Assembly: GCA_965223095.1 (NCBI GenBank)
Contig: OZ244979.1
Location: forward strand, 1 to 64,000
Source of the DNA: J054 sp965223095
GTDB taxonomy: Bacteria; Pseudomonadota; Gammaproteobacteria; Steroidobacterales; GCA-2729495
Reading direction: 5' to 3'
Length of the DNA: 64,000 nt
Position numbers and translations under genes: made by a program. Positions 7,880 through 17,190 of the stretch are shown here, piece after piece (positions within the stretch are counted from its first letter, which is position 1; the number at the start of each line of letters is the position of its first letter). Below the pieces are notes generated by a model. The model was not told the origin of the DNA. It did not search any database and saw only the letters and a program-made list of their open reading frames with translations.

Positions 7880-9601
7880 ATGGCCGTTTCAGCCACCGCC
7901 GCAACACTCTCAGGCCTGCCGCGCCGGCTGGTCCAGGATGGCCTCCTGACGGAGGAGAGCTGCCTGGATGCGGGTGAGGCGGCCCGTGCCAAGGGGGTCA
8001 GCCTAGTCACCTATCTGGTGGACAAGGAACTTGCCGAGCCACGCAAGATCGCAGTGGCCGCCTCCCATGAGTTTGGCGTGCCCTTGATGGACATTAGCGT
8101 TCTGGAGTTGGATTTGGATGCGGTCCGAGCTGTGGACCAGAAGTTGCTGACCAAGCACAAAGTGCTGCCGCTACTTCGTCGTGGCCAGAGAATGTTCCTG
8201 GGCGTTGCCGACCCCACCAACCTACAGGCCATCGATGACATCAAGTTTCAGACGGGTTTTCGAATTGACCCCGTCGTGGTGGAGCAAGACAAGCTCAACG
8301 AATTGGTCACTCGGGCCCTCGAAGCGGTGGACACCTCTATGTCCAGCTTCGATGAAGACGACTTCGATTTGGAAGGCTTGGATGTCAGTGGTGGCGAAGA
8401 GGAAATCGGCGAAGAGGTCTCCGCCAGTGAAGTGGACGACGCACCGGTGGTGCGGTTCGTCAACAAGATCATGCTGGATGCCATCAAACGGGGTGCCTCG
8501 GATATCCACTTCGAACCTTATGAAAAAGTTTTTCGCGTACGCACCCGTTTGGACGGCGTGCTGAGCCAGGTGGCGGCACCGCCCATCGCGCTGGCGTCCA
8601 AGGTTTGCGCGCGCCTTAAGGTAATGTCCCGGCTGGACATCGCCGAGCGTCGCGTGCCGCAAGACGGACGTATCAAGATGCGTCTGTCGAAGAACCGCGC
8701 CATTGATTTTCGAGTCAACACTTGCCCAACGCTGTTCGGCGAAAAAATCGTCATGCGTATTCTGGATCCCAGCAGCGCGAAGTTGGGCATCGATGCGCTC
8801 GGCTACGAAGAGGAACAAAAACTGCTGTACACGGATGCCCTGGCCAAACCCTATGGCATGATTTTGGTCACGGGGCCTACGGGTAGCGGTAAGACGGTTT
8901 CACTCTATACGGGCTTGAATATCCTCAACACCGAGGATCGCAACATATCCACGGCGGAGGACCCGTCGGAAATTAACCTGCAAGGCATCAACCAGGTCAA
9001 TGTCAACCCGAAGGTCGGACTGACTTTTGCCTCGGCGCTGAAAGCATTTCTGCGTCAAGATCCGGATGTCATCATGGTGGGTGAGATACGCGACTTGGAA
9101 ACCGCGGAAATCGCCATCAAGGCAGCGCAAACGGGCCACTTGGTGCTATCAACGCTCCATACCAATGATGCGCCCCGAACGCTAACACGCTTGGTGGACA
9201 TGGGCGTCAAGCCTTACGCCATTGCCACCAGCGTCAGTTTGATTATTGCGCAACGCCTGGCTCGCCGGCTGTGCGAAAACTGTAAAGAGATGCGTGACAT
9301 ACCCGTGGAGGCCTTGTTGCAAGAGGGTTTCGACAAGGATGAAGTGAGCTCAGGCCTGCAGATATTTGGCCCCACCGGATGCAAACAGTGCAATGAGGGT
9401 TACAAAGGCCGCGTGGGCATTTATCAAGTGATGCCCGTCAGCGAGGAAATTGCGCGCATTATTCTGGAAGGCGGTAACGCCGTGCAAATCGCCGAGCAAG
9501 CGAGTTTGGACGGGGTCTGGGATTTAAGACGCTCTGCGCTACAGAAAGTCAAGGACGGGATTACCAGCCTTGAGGAGATTAATCGAGTTACTATTGATTG
9601 A
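7880..9601 (+). CDS. pilB: Type IV pilus extension ATPase
   Basis: PilB is the cytoplasmic hexameric motor that powers pilus polymerisation on the PilC platform. The 573-residue protein has an N-terminal MshEN/T2SSE_N domain (about 20-160), then the secretion ATPase core with Walker A GPTGSGKT at 332-339 and the Asp and His boxes, and a zinc-binding cysteine tetrad at about 465, 468, 501 and 504. The start is either the ATG at 7880 (MAVSATAATLSGLPRRLV) or the in-frame GTG at 7874, which sits closer to the AGGGA ribosome site at 7864-7868; the difference is two residues. An open extension to 7697 has no family likeness. It is followed by pilC and pilD. Confidence 0.94.
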   Translation: MAVSATAATLSGLPRRLVQDGLLTEESCLDAGEAARAKGVSLVTYLVDKELAEPRKIAVAASHEFGVPLMDISVLELDLDAVRAVDQKLLTKHKVLPLLRRGQRMFLGVADPTNLQAIDDIKFQTGFRIDPVVVEQDKLNELVTRALEAVDTSMSSFDEDDFDLEGLDVSGGEEEIGEEVSASEVDDAPVVRFVNKIMLDAIKRGASDIHFEPYEKVFRVRTRLDGVLSQVAAPPIALASKVCARLKVMSRLDIAERRVPQDGRIKMRLSKNRAIDFRVNTCPTLFGEKIVMRILDPSSAKLGIDALGYEEEQKLLYTDALAKPYGMILVTGPTGSGKTVSLYTGLNILNTEDRNISTAEDPSEINLQGINQVNVNPKVGLTFASALKAFLRQDPDVIMVGEIRDLETAEIAIKAAQTGHLVLSTLHTNDAPRTLTRLVDMGVKPYAIATSVSLIIAQRLARRLCENCKEMRDIPVEALLQEGFDKDEVSSGLQIFGPTGCKQCNEGYKGRVGIYQVMPVSEEIARIILEGGNAVQIAEQASLDGVWDLRRSALQKVKDGITSLEEINRVTID

Positions 9602-9671
9602 TTCTGGGAGCTACGGTCGGCGATGGGCGCGGACCGAGTAGACCAGAATCGGCACCGACGGAACGGAAGCC

Positions 9672-10889
9672 ATGGCACAAACTATTGCAATGAAAGAAAC
9701 CCCGTTTGCCTGGGAAGGCACGGACAAGCGCGGCAAGAAGGTAAAAGGAAAAACCCTTGCCGTGGACGAGGCAGCAGTGCGCTCGGAATTGCGCCGCCAA
9801 GGGGTGGTGCCGGTTCGCGTGCGCAAAGAACTGACCCTATTCAAGTCGAAGGGCAAGGTTACCCCTGCCGATATCGCAATTTTCAGTCGCCAGCTGGCCA
9901 CCATGCTAACGGCCGGTATACCCCTGGTGCAGGCCTTTGAGATTGTCGGCACGGGGCATGAAAACCCAGCCATGGCGGAGCTCATTCTGACCATCAAAGC
10001 AGATGTTGAAGGTGGCACGGCTTTGGCCGAGGCGCTGGCAAAACATCCTCTGCATTTTGACGATTTATTTGTCAGCCTGGTGGAAGCCGGTGAACAAGCG
10101 GGTGCGCTGGAAACTTTGCTGGATAAGATCGCTACCTACAAAGAAAAAACCGAAGCCATTAAGAAGAAAATCAAGAAAGCTCTATTTTATCCAGCGGCAG
10201 TGATGGTGGTCGCCGTCGTCGTCACGGCGATCTTGCTAATTTTCGTCATACCGGAGTTCGAAACCCTGTTCCAGGGCTTCGGTGCGGACCTACCGGCCTT
10301 CACCCGCATGGTGATCAACATCTCGGAATTTGTCCGCAGCCAAGGTTGGCTCATTATGATTGCCATCGTCGCGGCGGTGGGTAGTTATCTATGGCTTAAG
10401 AAACGCTCACGGCGTATGCGCGAAATACAAGATCGCATCACGCTCAAGCTTCCGGTGGTCGGCAGCATCATGGTGAAGGCGTCCATCGCACGCTTCGCGC
10501 GCACGTTGTCGACCATGTTCAGTGCCGGCGTACCACTGGTGGAAGCGCTGCAATCGGTATCCGGCGCCACGGGTAATATCGTGTACGAGAATGCGGTACT
10601 ACAAATGCGCGACGAGGTAGCCACAGGCCAACGCTTGCAACGCGCCATGCACAATACCGAACTGTTCCCCAACATGGTCATTCAAATGATCGCGGTAGGT
10701 GAAGAGTCTGGGTCCTTGGATGAAATGTCCGGAAAGGTTGCCGACTTCTACGAAGAAGACGTAGACAACGCGGTGGACAGTATGAGCAGTTTGTTAGAAC
10801 CGTTGATCATGGCGATTCTAGGTGTGCTTGTGGGTGGCTTGGTGGTTGCCATGTACCTACCCATCTTCAAGATGGGTGCGGTGGTCTAA
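9672..10889 (+). CDS. pilC: Type IV pilus inner-membrane platform protein
   Basis: PilC is the inner-membrane platform on which pilins are assembled by PilB. The 405 residues contain two copies of the T2SSF domain, each with a conserved FARTL/FSRQLATML-type opening (about residues 75 and 275), and three hydrophobic segments near 175-195, 220-245 and 375-400. The length matches the family. It lies 70 bases after pilB and 11 bases before the pilD start, consistent with a pilBCD operon. Confidence 0.94.
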   Translation: MAQTIAMKETPFAWEGTDKRGKKVKGKTLAVDEAAVRSELRRQGVVPVRVRKELTLFKSKGKVTPADIAIFSRQLATMLTAGIPLVQAFEIVGTGHENPAMAELILTIKADVEGGTALAEALAKHPLHFDDLFVSLVEAGEQAGALETLLDKIATYKEKTEAIKKKIKKALFYPAAVMVVAVVVTAILLIFVIPEFETLFQGFGADLPAFTRMVINISEFVRSQGWLIMIAIVAAVGSYLWLKKRSRRMREIQDRITLKLPVVGSIMVKASIARFARTLSTMFSAGVPLVEALQSVSGATGNIVYENAVLQMRDEVATGQRLQRAMHNTELFPNMVIQMIAVGEESGSLDEMSGKVADFYEEDVDNAVDSMSSLLEPLIMAILGVLVGGLVVAMYLPIFKMGAVV

Positions 10890-10900
10890 CCATCGCCGAT

Positions 10901-11782
10901 TTGCTCACGCAGATTCCGTGGCTGTTCGTGGCCCTGGCGGGCCTGGTCGGCCTGACCGTTGGTAGCTTCTTGAATGTGGTCATCTACCGGCTGCCCATCA
11001 TGTTGCAGCGCGACTGGCGGGAGCAATCCCGGGAGCTATTGACGGCTGAAGGACTGAGCCTGCCGCCAGCGGAACAAGAACCGGCGTTCAACCTTCTTAA
11101 GCCGCGCTCGGCCTGCCCGCGCTGCGACACGCCCATCAAAGCTTGGCATAACATCCCAATCATCAGTTATTTGCTGCTCGCCGGGCGCTGTTCGTCCTGT
11201 AATGCGCGGATCTCTACTCGCTACCCCATCGTGGAATTAGTGACTGGGCTACTGTCTGCCATCGTGGCCTGGCGCTTTGGTTTCGGCGTACAAGGCATGG
11301 CGGCGCTGCTGCTGACCTGGTGCTTGATCGCCCTGGCCGTCATCGATTTCGACACCCAGTTGCTACCGGACTCCATCACCCTGCCGCTGCTTTGGATAGG
11401 CCTCGGTCTTGCCCTGTGGTTTCCCGCCCCGGCGGGTTTCACCAGCTTGCCCGACGCGGTCATTGGCGGCATGGCCGGCTATCTGAGTTTATGGTCGGTG
11501 TATCAGCTGTTTCGACTAGCCACCGGCAAAGAAGGCATGGGCTATGGCGATTTCAAACTCTTCGGGGCCTTGGGCGCTTGGCTGGGTTGGCAGATGCTGT
11601 TACCCATCATCTTGTTGTCAGCGCTGGTGGGCGCGGCGACCGGTATTGCGCTAATTCTGGTGCGTGGACGTGACCGGCAATTGCCCATACCCTTTGGCCC
11701 ATTTCTGGCCGCCGCTGGCTGGGTCGCCTTGATGTGGGGCCCGGACCTGGTATCGCGCTACCTGGCTACCATGGGGCAATAA
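10901..11782 (+). CDS. pilD: Prepilin leader peptidase / N-methyltransferase
   Basis: PilD is an integral membrane aspartic protease that removes the prepilin leader and methylates the new N-terminus. The cytoplasmic zinc loop carries Cys72, Cys75, Cys97 and Cys100 (CPRC and CSSC), and the catalytic aspartates are Asp149 (VIDFDTQLLPD) and the GYGD Asp217. The 293-residue length is usual. No ATG or GTG fits the N-terminus: the best start is the TTG at 10901, 11 bases after the pilC stop. Its substrates here would be PilA and any minor pilins encoded elsewhere. Confidence 0.93.
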   Translation: MLTQIPWLFVALAGLVGLTVGSFLNVVIYRLPIMLQRDWREQSRELLTAEGLSLPPAEQEPAFNLLKPRSACPRCDTPIKAWHNIPIISYLLLAGRCSSCNARISTRYPIVELVTGLLSAIVAWRFGFGVQGMAALLLTWCLIALAVIDFDTQLLPDSITLPLLWIGLGLALWFPAPAGFTSLPDAVIGGMAGYLSLWSVYQLFRLATGKEGMGYGDFKLFGALGAWLGWQMLLPIILLSALVGAATGIALILVRGRDRQLPIPFGPFLAAAGWVALMWGPDLVSRYLATMGQ

Positions 11783-11904
11783 GAAGAAGCTCGCTGCCGT
11801 AATCACCGTCACCGCAAACACGGTTACCCACGAGCTTAGATCCCTTTGAAGCGTTCGCGGTAATCCACAACAATGGATTTCACATAATCGCTGCACCCAA
11901 ACCC

Positions 11905-11940
11905 TTGCCCTGAGACGCTTTTCGGTATATTTTCTATACC
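11905..11940 (+). promoter_or_regulatory. Promoter and palindromic operator of the brnTA locus
   Basis: A perfect inverted repeat GGTATA-TTTTC-TATACC spans 11924-11940 and ends 3 bases before the brnT ATG. A TTGCCC at 11905-11910 and TATTTT at 11928-11933, 17 bases apart, form a plausible sigma-70 promoter, so the palindrome covers the -10. This is the classic arrangement for autorepression by a ribbon-helix-helix antitoxin such as BrnA. I infer the function from position and symmetry. Confidence 0.6.
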
Positions 11941-11943
11941 ATT

Positions 11944-12205
11944 ATGGGATTCGAGTTCGGTCCAAAGATAAAGTGATCTGAACCTCGCCAAGCATGGCAT
12001 CGACTTCATTGATGCCCAGCAACTCTGGAACGATCCGAATCTCCTGGAGATCCCGGCCAGAACAGAGGATGAACCACGATCTATCGTTATCGGATTGATC
12101 GGGTCCCAGCATTGGTCGGCCATCGTTACTCCCCGTGGCGGAGATACTCGGATCATCTCCGTACGCCGCTCGCGAATTGAGGAAGTCACTTTGTATGAAA
12201 GCTAA
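11944..12205 (+). pseudogene. brnT: BrnT-family toxin gene with a one-base frameshift
   Basis: The translated sequence matches the BrnT (DUF497) ribonuclease toxin, with NLAKHGIDF, LLEIPARTEDEPR and the C-terminal RIISVRRSR segment. The ATG at 11944 reads MGFEFGPKIK and then meets TGA at 11974-11976. The remaining codons, from SDLNLAKHG to the TAA at 12203-12205, are in the next frame. Removing one A from the AAA run at 11971-11973 restores a single frame of about 86 residues, the normal BrnT size. No in-frame alternative start follows the break. It overlaps brnA by 11 bases. Either the toxin is dead, or the sequence has an indel error at the short A-run, or expression needs slippage; the first two are likeliest. 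Confidence 0.8.
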
Positions 12206-12464
12206 AAAACTCGATCATGATTTTGACCAGGGTAAAGACATTACCAGCGAACTGGATTTGTCTAAAGCCAAGCGTCCCAAGCAACAACAGAAACGGGTGA
12301 ATGTCGATTTTCCTACCTGGATGATTGATATGCTGGATAGAGAAGCCGGCCGACTCGGTGTCACCAGACAGTCGATAATTAAGGTGTGGCTTGCTGAACG
12401 GCTAGAGCAATCCGCATCTAAGCAGTCGGCGCAGGCGGACAGCCAGCAAGCTGGTCGCCGCTGA
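12195..12464 (+). CDS. brnA: BrnA-type antitoxin with ribbon-helix-helix domain
   Basis: This small protein should neutralise BrnT and repress the operon by binding DNA as a ribbon-helix-helix dimer. The 89 residues begin MKAKKLDHDFDQGKDI; the C-terminal half KRVNVDFPTWMIDMLDREAGRLGVTRQSIIK has the strand-helix-helix pattern of CopG/BrnA antitoxins. The ATG at 12195 overlaps the end of brnT, the usual coupling for this pair; the frame remains open upstream but only as the shadow of brnT. The gene itself looks intact even though its partner toxin is frameshifted. It sits between the pil operon and coaE, where no accessory gene would be expected, suggesting lateral acquisition. Confidence 0.8.
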   Translation: MKAKKLDHDFDQGKDITSELDLSKAKRPKQQQKRVNVDFPTWMIDMLDREAGRLGVTRQSIIKVWLAERLEQSASKQSAQADSQQAGRR

Positions 12465-12496
12465 CCAGACCGACATCGAGAACTGCAGCTCATCGA

Positions 12497-13147
12497 ATGC
12501 CCAGAAATTTAGCCGACACCACTGCTGAGCAGGCGACCGAACCTGGGTTCCGCGTTGGCTTGACCGGCGGTATCGCCAGCGGCAAGAGCACCATCGCCCA
12601 CATGTTCGCAGACCTCGGCGTGCCCATTGTCGATACCGATGTGATCGCGCGAGAGCTGGTGGAGCCGGGAACGCCCGGGCTAGCGGAATTGGTCGCGCGG
12701 TTTGGCGAGGACATCCTAGACGAGAGTAGACAACTGCACCGTGCCAAACTGCGTCAGCGTGTCTTCGCGAACCCCGACGAGCGTGCCGCGCTGGAATCCA
12801 TATTGCATCCGGCGATTCGGGCCGCCAGCCTAGAGCAAGCTGGCAAAGTCGGCGGACCCTATCAAATACTCGAGGTCCCCCTGCTGATTGAGACCGGCTT
12901 CGACCAGCTGGTACAACGCATCCTGGTGGTGGACTGCCCCGATGACTTGCAAATCGACAGATTGATCGCGCGTGACAACATCAACCGCAGCCAGGCCCGG
13001 CAGATGATGGCGGCGCAAATTTCGCGCGACCAGCGCCTAGCTCGCGCCGACGACGTCATCGACAACGGGCGGGGACGGCAAGCCAGCCGGCTACAGGTGA
13101 CGAAATTGCACAGCCTCTACCGCGATCTGGCAGCGAAAATTCGTTAA
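12497..13147 (+). CDS. coaE: Dephospho-CoA kinase
   Basis: CoaE phosphorylates dephospho-CoA in the last step of coenzyme A synthesis. The P-loop GLTGGIASGKST is at residues 21-32, and the CoaE fold continues with DTDVIARELVEPG, HPAIR and the lid segment LIARDNINRSQARQMMAAQ. At 216 residues it carries about 17 more N-terminal residues than enzymes that start just before the P-loop; no other start codon is clearly better. Linkage to pilD and zapD is common in gammaproteobacteria. Confidence 0.95.
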   Translation: MPRNLADTTAEQATEPGFRVGLTGGIASGKSTIAHMFADLGVPIVDTDVIARELVEPGTPGLAELVARFGEDILDESRQLHRAKLRQRVFANPDERAALESILHPAIRAASLEQAGKVGGPYQILEVPLLIETGFDQLVQRILVVDCPDDLQIDRLIARDNINRSQARQMMAAQISRDQRLARADDVIDNGRGRQASRLQVTKLHSLYRDLAAKIR

Positions 13148-13240
13148 TTTGGGCGACTTTGGCCTTGGGGCATTGCGGGGGCAACCCTCGCTGGCGCAGA
13201 ATAGTTACATGACGGCCACATCCGATCAGGGCAAGACCCC

Positions 13241-14044
13241 GTGAGTTCCAACCTCCAGGCCCTGGATGAGCCGGAACAGAGCAGCGAGGGCATCAGCTAT
13301 GAGCAACCGCTGACCGAGCGCTTGCGCACCTATCTGCGCCTCGAATTTCTTTATCGCCAACTTCGTTACCATCTCGACCAATCGTCTTCCTGGGACACAC
13401 GGGTGGTGGTGACCAGCATGCTGGATATCATCGCTATCCTCACGCGGGGCGATGTCCGCACCGACGTCGTGAAGGAGTTAGAACGGCAAGTCGCCGTCTT
13501 TGACCCCTTGATGAACCGGCCACAGGTGGACGAACAACGCTTGCGCAGCATCCTGCGTAATCTGCGCATGCACCGGGACAACTTATCGGCCGTACCGTCG
13601 CAGTATTTGATGATGTTGCGCGAGAACGAATTCTTGAATGCCGTCAAACACCGCAGTGCCATTCCCGGTGGCACCTGCGAGTTCGACCTGCCTGACTACA
13701 CCCACTGGCTGCGCATGCCGGTCGCGCAGCGCCAGCGCGACGTCAATGGCTGGCTGGAGGGCTTACAGCCCTTGTGCGAAGGCGTGGCGGAATTGCTTTG
13801 GCTCATGCGCGCCGGCGGACAAACCGCGCCCTGCATCGCAGCCAACGGCGTCTATCAGCATAGCCTCGGCCGCAATACCAACTGCAATATGCTGCGCGTT
13901 TTCTTGCCGGCGAGCGCCGGCATCTATCCGGAAATAAGCGCCAGTCAGCACCGTTTCTCCGTGCGCTTCATGCACTGGTCAGACATTTCCAGCCGCGCCG
14001 TACAGGTGGACGAGGACGTCAGTTTTGAGCTGCAGCTTTGCTAG
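13241..14044 (+). CDS. zapD: Cell division protein ZapD
   Basis: ZapD binds the FtsZ C-terminal tail and cross-links protofilaments at the Z-ring. The 267-residue protein has the family opening ISYEQPLTERLRTYLRLEFLYRQL, although about 17 residues precede it. The likely start is the GTG at 13241; the upstream ATG at 13209 is in another frame. The helical N-terminal half and the beta-rich C-terminal half, with a late FMHWSD segment, match the family. It is convergent with mutT and their 3' ends overlap by 26 bases. FtsZ itself is encoded at 20184. Confidence 0.92.
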   Translation: MSSNLQALDEPEQSSEGISYEQPLTERLRTYLRLEFLYRQLRYHLDQSSSWDTRVVVTSMLDIIAILTRGDVRTDVVKELERQVAVFDPLMNRPQVDEQRLRSILRNLRMHRDNLSAVPSQYLMMLRENEFLNAVKHRSAIPGGTCEFDLPDYTHWLRMPVAQRQRDVNGWLEGLQPLCEGVAELLWLMRAGGQTAPCIAANGVYQHSLGRNTNCNMLRVFLPASAGIYPEISASQHRFSVRFMHWSDISSRAVQVDEDVSFELQLC

Positions 14045-14441
14045 CCAAGGCTTTAATGATTGGCACATCGGCGGGCAAAAGCGCAGCAAAATTCCGTAGC
14101 TGATTCCAGTCTAGCCATCTTAGCGGCTGCCCTTCGCGACCCACCGGCTCGCCGCTGAATTTAGCAACCTCAAAGACACGAAGAATCACGTCCCGGTCCG
14201 GGTACTCATGGCGATAGCCAATGAGCGGCGTTGCTGCCAACACGCGAATACCCAATTCTTCGCCGAGCTCTCGATCCAAAGCCGCCCGCGCCGATTCGCC
14301 CGTCCGCAACTTACCGCCGGGAAATTCCCAGTAGCCACCGACATGTTTTTCGGCGGGCCGCTGCGTGATTAATACACGCCCCAAGGAGTCGCGTAGCACG
14401 CCCGCCGCAACCGTCACTTCAAGGCGCTTTGACTCACGCAT
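14019..14441 (-). CDS. mutT: 8-oxo-dGTP diphosphatase (Nudix hydrolase)
   Basis: MutT removes oxidised dGTP from the nucleotide pool and so prevents A-to-C transversions. The 140-residue protein contains a complete Nudix box, G(KLRTG)E(SARAALD)REL(G)EELGI. I start it at the ATG at 14441, 7 bases after the secA stop; a GTG lies directly before it, and a longer frame reading into secA is not supported. The secA-mutT order is a well-known gammaproteobacterial pair, which favours MutT over other Nudix families. Confidence 0.9.
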   Translation of the reverse strand: MRESKRLEVTVAAGVLRDSLGRVLITQRPAEKHVGGYWEFPGGKLRTGESARAALDRELGEELGIRVLAATPLIGYRHEYPDRDVILRVFEVAKFSGEPVGREGQPLRWLDWNQLRNFAALLPADVPIIKALASKAAAQN

Positions 14442-14448
14442 CACTGGT

Positions 14449-17190
14449 TCAGGTGATACGTCCGTGGCAGCGCTTGTATTTTTTACCGGATCCACAATGA
14501 CAAGGCTCATTGCGGCCCAGCTTGGGCGCATCGCGCACAAACGGCGTTGCCGGCGCAGCCGCCTGCGCCGGCGGCAATTTGTTAGCTTCGGCGCCACCGG
14601 CCGCAGCGGGCCCGGCAGCAGAAATGGCCGACGGCGCAGCCGCATGCTTAGCTTCAACCTGCTGTGCCGAACGTCGCGCCTCGACAGCCTCGACGTCTTC
14701 TTCCGAGCGCAGCTGCACACGCGACAAAATCGTAACCACGGCCTGTTTAACCTGATCCAACATCGCGCCAAACATTTCAAAAGCTTCCAGCTTATATTCT
14801 TGTTTGGGATTTTTTTGTGCGTAACCGCGCAAGTGAATACCTTGACGCAAATAGTCCAAAGCAGCCAGATGTTCCTTCCAATGAATATCTAACTGATTCA
14901 GCATCACGACCTGCTCAAAGGGCCGCATCACTTCCGCGCCGATATTGTTCACTTTCTCTTCGTAGAGCTTCTCAATTTGCTGCAAGGCATAGTCACCGAT
15001 GCCGACGATGTCAACATCTTTGTTTTCTGCTACCAATTGCTTGAAACTGAGCTCTGCACCGAACTCTCTGAAGAATAGTTGTCGCAAACCTTCTAGATCC
15101 CAGTCTTCGGGATCGAGATCATCGGACCCGTAGTCGGTAACCATACCGCGAACAACTTCTTCGCGAATGCCCGCAATAATGTCGCTAATATCGTCCGCAT
15201 CCATCAACTCATTGCGTTGCTGGTACACGACGCGACGCTGGTCGTTGGCAACATCATCGTATTCCAATAAGGCTTTACGCGCGTCGAAATTATGCGCTTC
15301 TACTTTGCGCTGCGCGCGTTCGATCTGTCGCGTCAGCAACTTACTTTCGATGGATTCGCCTTCGCGCATACCCACGCGGGTCAGCATATTCTTAGTGCGG
15401 TCAGGATCGCCGAATATCCTCATCAAGTTGTCTTCCATGGACAGGTAAAATCGACTTGATCCGGGATCGCCTTGGCGACCGGCCCGCCCGCGAAGCTGGT
15501 TGTCGATACGCCGAGACTCATGGCGTTCGGTACCGATAATCCGTAAACCACCTGCATCTATTACCTGCTGGTGGCGATCCTCCCAGTCGGCCTGCAAACT
15601 GGTCTTGGCAGCCTCTTCCACGTCTTCTCCCAAGGCTTTTAGCTCAGCCTCGTAATTGCCACCGAGCACAATATCGGTCCCGCGGCCCGCCATGTTCGTC
15701 GCGATGGTGACAGCTCCCGGCCGCCCGGCTTCGACGATTATTTGTGCCTCACGCTCGTGCTGCTTCGCATTCAATACCTCGTGCCGAATGTTTTCCTTAT
15801 TGAGTAATCCGGACAAGAATTCAGAGGTTTCGATGGACGCGGTACCCACGAGAACGGGCTGTTTGGTCGCTTGGCATTCGCGTATATCTTCAATAATGGC
15901 GGCGAATTTGTCTTTCTGCGTAAGATAAACCAAATCGGGCTGGTCGTCGCGGACCATGTCACGGTGGGTCGGGATAACGACCACTTCCAGTCCGTAAATC
16001 TGTTGAAATTCGTAGGCCTCAGTATCCGCGGTACCCGTCATACCCGATAGTTTCGCGTACAGGCGAAAATAGTTTTGCAGCGTTATCGATGCGACGGTTT
16101 GATTCTCTTCGCGAATCTGTACGTTTTCTTTGGCCTCAATCGCCTGATGCAAGCCATCAGACCAACGGCGGCCAGACATGGTACGGCCGGTGAACTCGTC
16201 CACAATGACGATCTCGCCGTCTTTAACTACATAGTCCACATCCCGCTTAAACAAAGCGTGTGCGCGCATTGCCGCCGTCAAGTGATGCATCAGGCGAATG
16301 TTGGCAGCATCATATAGGCTTTCGCCTGCATCTAGCAGACCGGCCTTGATCATCAAGTCTTCGACGGTCTGATGGCCATTCTCCGTGAGATAAGCCTGCT
16401 TGCTCTTTTCATCAATACTAAAGTCGCCGGGGCCGTCCTCTTCCTCCTGAACCGCCAGTTTCGGAATCAGCTTGTTGATTTTTGCATACAGCTCGGAAGA
16501 ATCTTCCGAAGGACCAGATATGATTAGCGGCGTTCGCGCTTCATCAATAAGAATAGAATCAACTTCGTCGACCACGGCAAAGCCCAGCACACTTTGCATT
16601 TGATCCTGTTTGTGCAAGGCGAGGTTGTCGCGCAGATAATCGAATCCAAACTCGTTGTTCGTGCCGTAGGTTATATCCGCCGTATAAGATTCACGCTTTT
16701 CATCGGGTGTTTGACCACTACGAATTACGCCGACCTTCAGGTCGAGAAAATTGTAGACCGGTTCCATCCAGGCCGCATCACGCTGAGCTAAGTAGTCATT
16801 GACCGTCACTATGTGAACGCCCTGACCAGACAGGGCATTTAGATAAGCCGGCAAGGTCGCCACTAAGGTTTTACCCTCGCCCGTGCGCATTTCCGCGATC
16901 TTGCCCTCGTGCAGGACCATACCGCCGATGAGCTGCTCGTCGAAGTGGCGCAGGCCCAAGGTCCGACGCGCGGCCTCACGAACCGCCGCAAAGGCCTCTG
17001 GCAGTAGAGCGTCCAGCTCGCTGCCCGCTGCGATTTTGTCGCGAAACTCGGCTGTCTTGGCCCGCAAAGCCGCATCATCCAAGGCTTGCAACCCGTCTTC
17101 CAGCTTGTTTATTTTTCCGACCAGTTTGCCGTAACGCTTCAACATGCGCTGATTACGGCTGCCGAAAAGTTTTGTCAGCACATTGGCCAA
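14449..17190 (-). CDS. secA: Preprotein translocase ATPase SecA
   Basis: SecA pushes preproteins through SecYEG using ATP. The 913-residue protein has Walker A around 102-109 (MRTGEGKT), the DEVDSILIDEART segment, the preprotein cross-linking and helical domains, the second motor domain (GTERHESRRIDNQLRGRAGRQGD region), and a C-terminal zinc-binding tail C-x-C-x(8)-C-H (CHCGSGKKYKRCHG) used for SecB and lipid contacts. A low-complexity Ala/Pro linker precedes the tail. No secM-like regulator lies upstream; instead an M23 peptidase gene precedes it on the same strand. Confidence 0.98.
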   Translation of the reverse strand: MANVLTKLFGSRNQRMLKRYGKLVGKINKLEDGLQALDDAALRAKTAEFRDKIAAGSELDALLPEAFAAVREAARRTLGLRHFDEQLIGGMVLHEGKIAEMRTGEGKTLVATLPAYLNALSGQGVHIVTVNDYLAQRDAAWMEPVYNFLDLKVGVIRSGQTPDEKRESYTADITYGTNNEFGFDYLRDNLALHKQDQMQSVLGFAVVDEVDSILIDEARTPLIISGPSEDSSELYAKINKLIPKLAVQEEEDGPGDFSIDEKSKQAYLTENGHQTVEDLMIKAGLLDAGESLYDAANIRLMHHLTAAMRAHALFKRDVDYVVKDGEIVIVDEFTGRTMSGRRWSDGLHQAIEAKENVQIREENQTVASITLQNYFRLYAKLSGMTGTADTEAYEFQQIYGLEVVVIPTHRDMVRDDQPDLVYLTQKDKFAAIIEDIRECQATKQPVLVGTASIETSEFLSGLLNKENIRHEVLNAKQHEREAQIIVEAGRPGAVTIATNMAGRGTDIVLGGNYEAELKALGEDVEEAAKTSLQADWEDRHQQVIDAGGLRIIGTERHESRRIDNQLRGRAGRQGDPGSSRFYLSMEDNLMRIFGDPDRTKNMLTRVGMREGESIESKLLTRQIERAQRKVEAHNFDARKALLEYDDVANDQRRVVYQQRNELMDADDISDIIAGIREEVVRGMVTDYGSDDLDPEDWDLEGLRQLFFREFGAELSFKQLVAENKDVDIVGIGDYALQQIEKLYEEKVNNIGAEVMRPFEQVVMLNQLDIHWKEHLAALDYLRQGIHLRGYAQKNPKQEYKLEAFEMFGAMLDQVKQAVVTILSRVQLRSEEDVEAVEARRSAQQVEAKHAAAPSAISAAGPAAAGGAEANKLPPAQAAAPATPFVRDAPKLGRNEPCHCGSGKKYKRCHGRIT

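Noticed and set aside
11787..11837. AAGCTCG/CGAGCTT inverted repeat with inner pairing, considered as an integron attC-like site near brnTA
   Set aside because: The required RYYYAAC and GTTRRRY core boxes are not both present, and there is no integrase.
11836..12189. Minus-strand open frame of 117 codons antisense to brnT
   Set aside because: Most of it is the complement of the BrnT coding region, and its product resembles no family I recognise.
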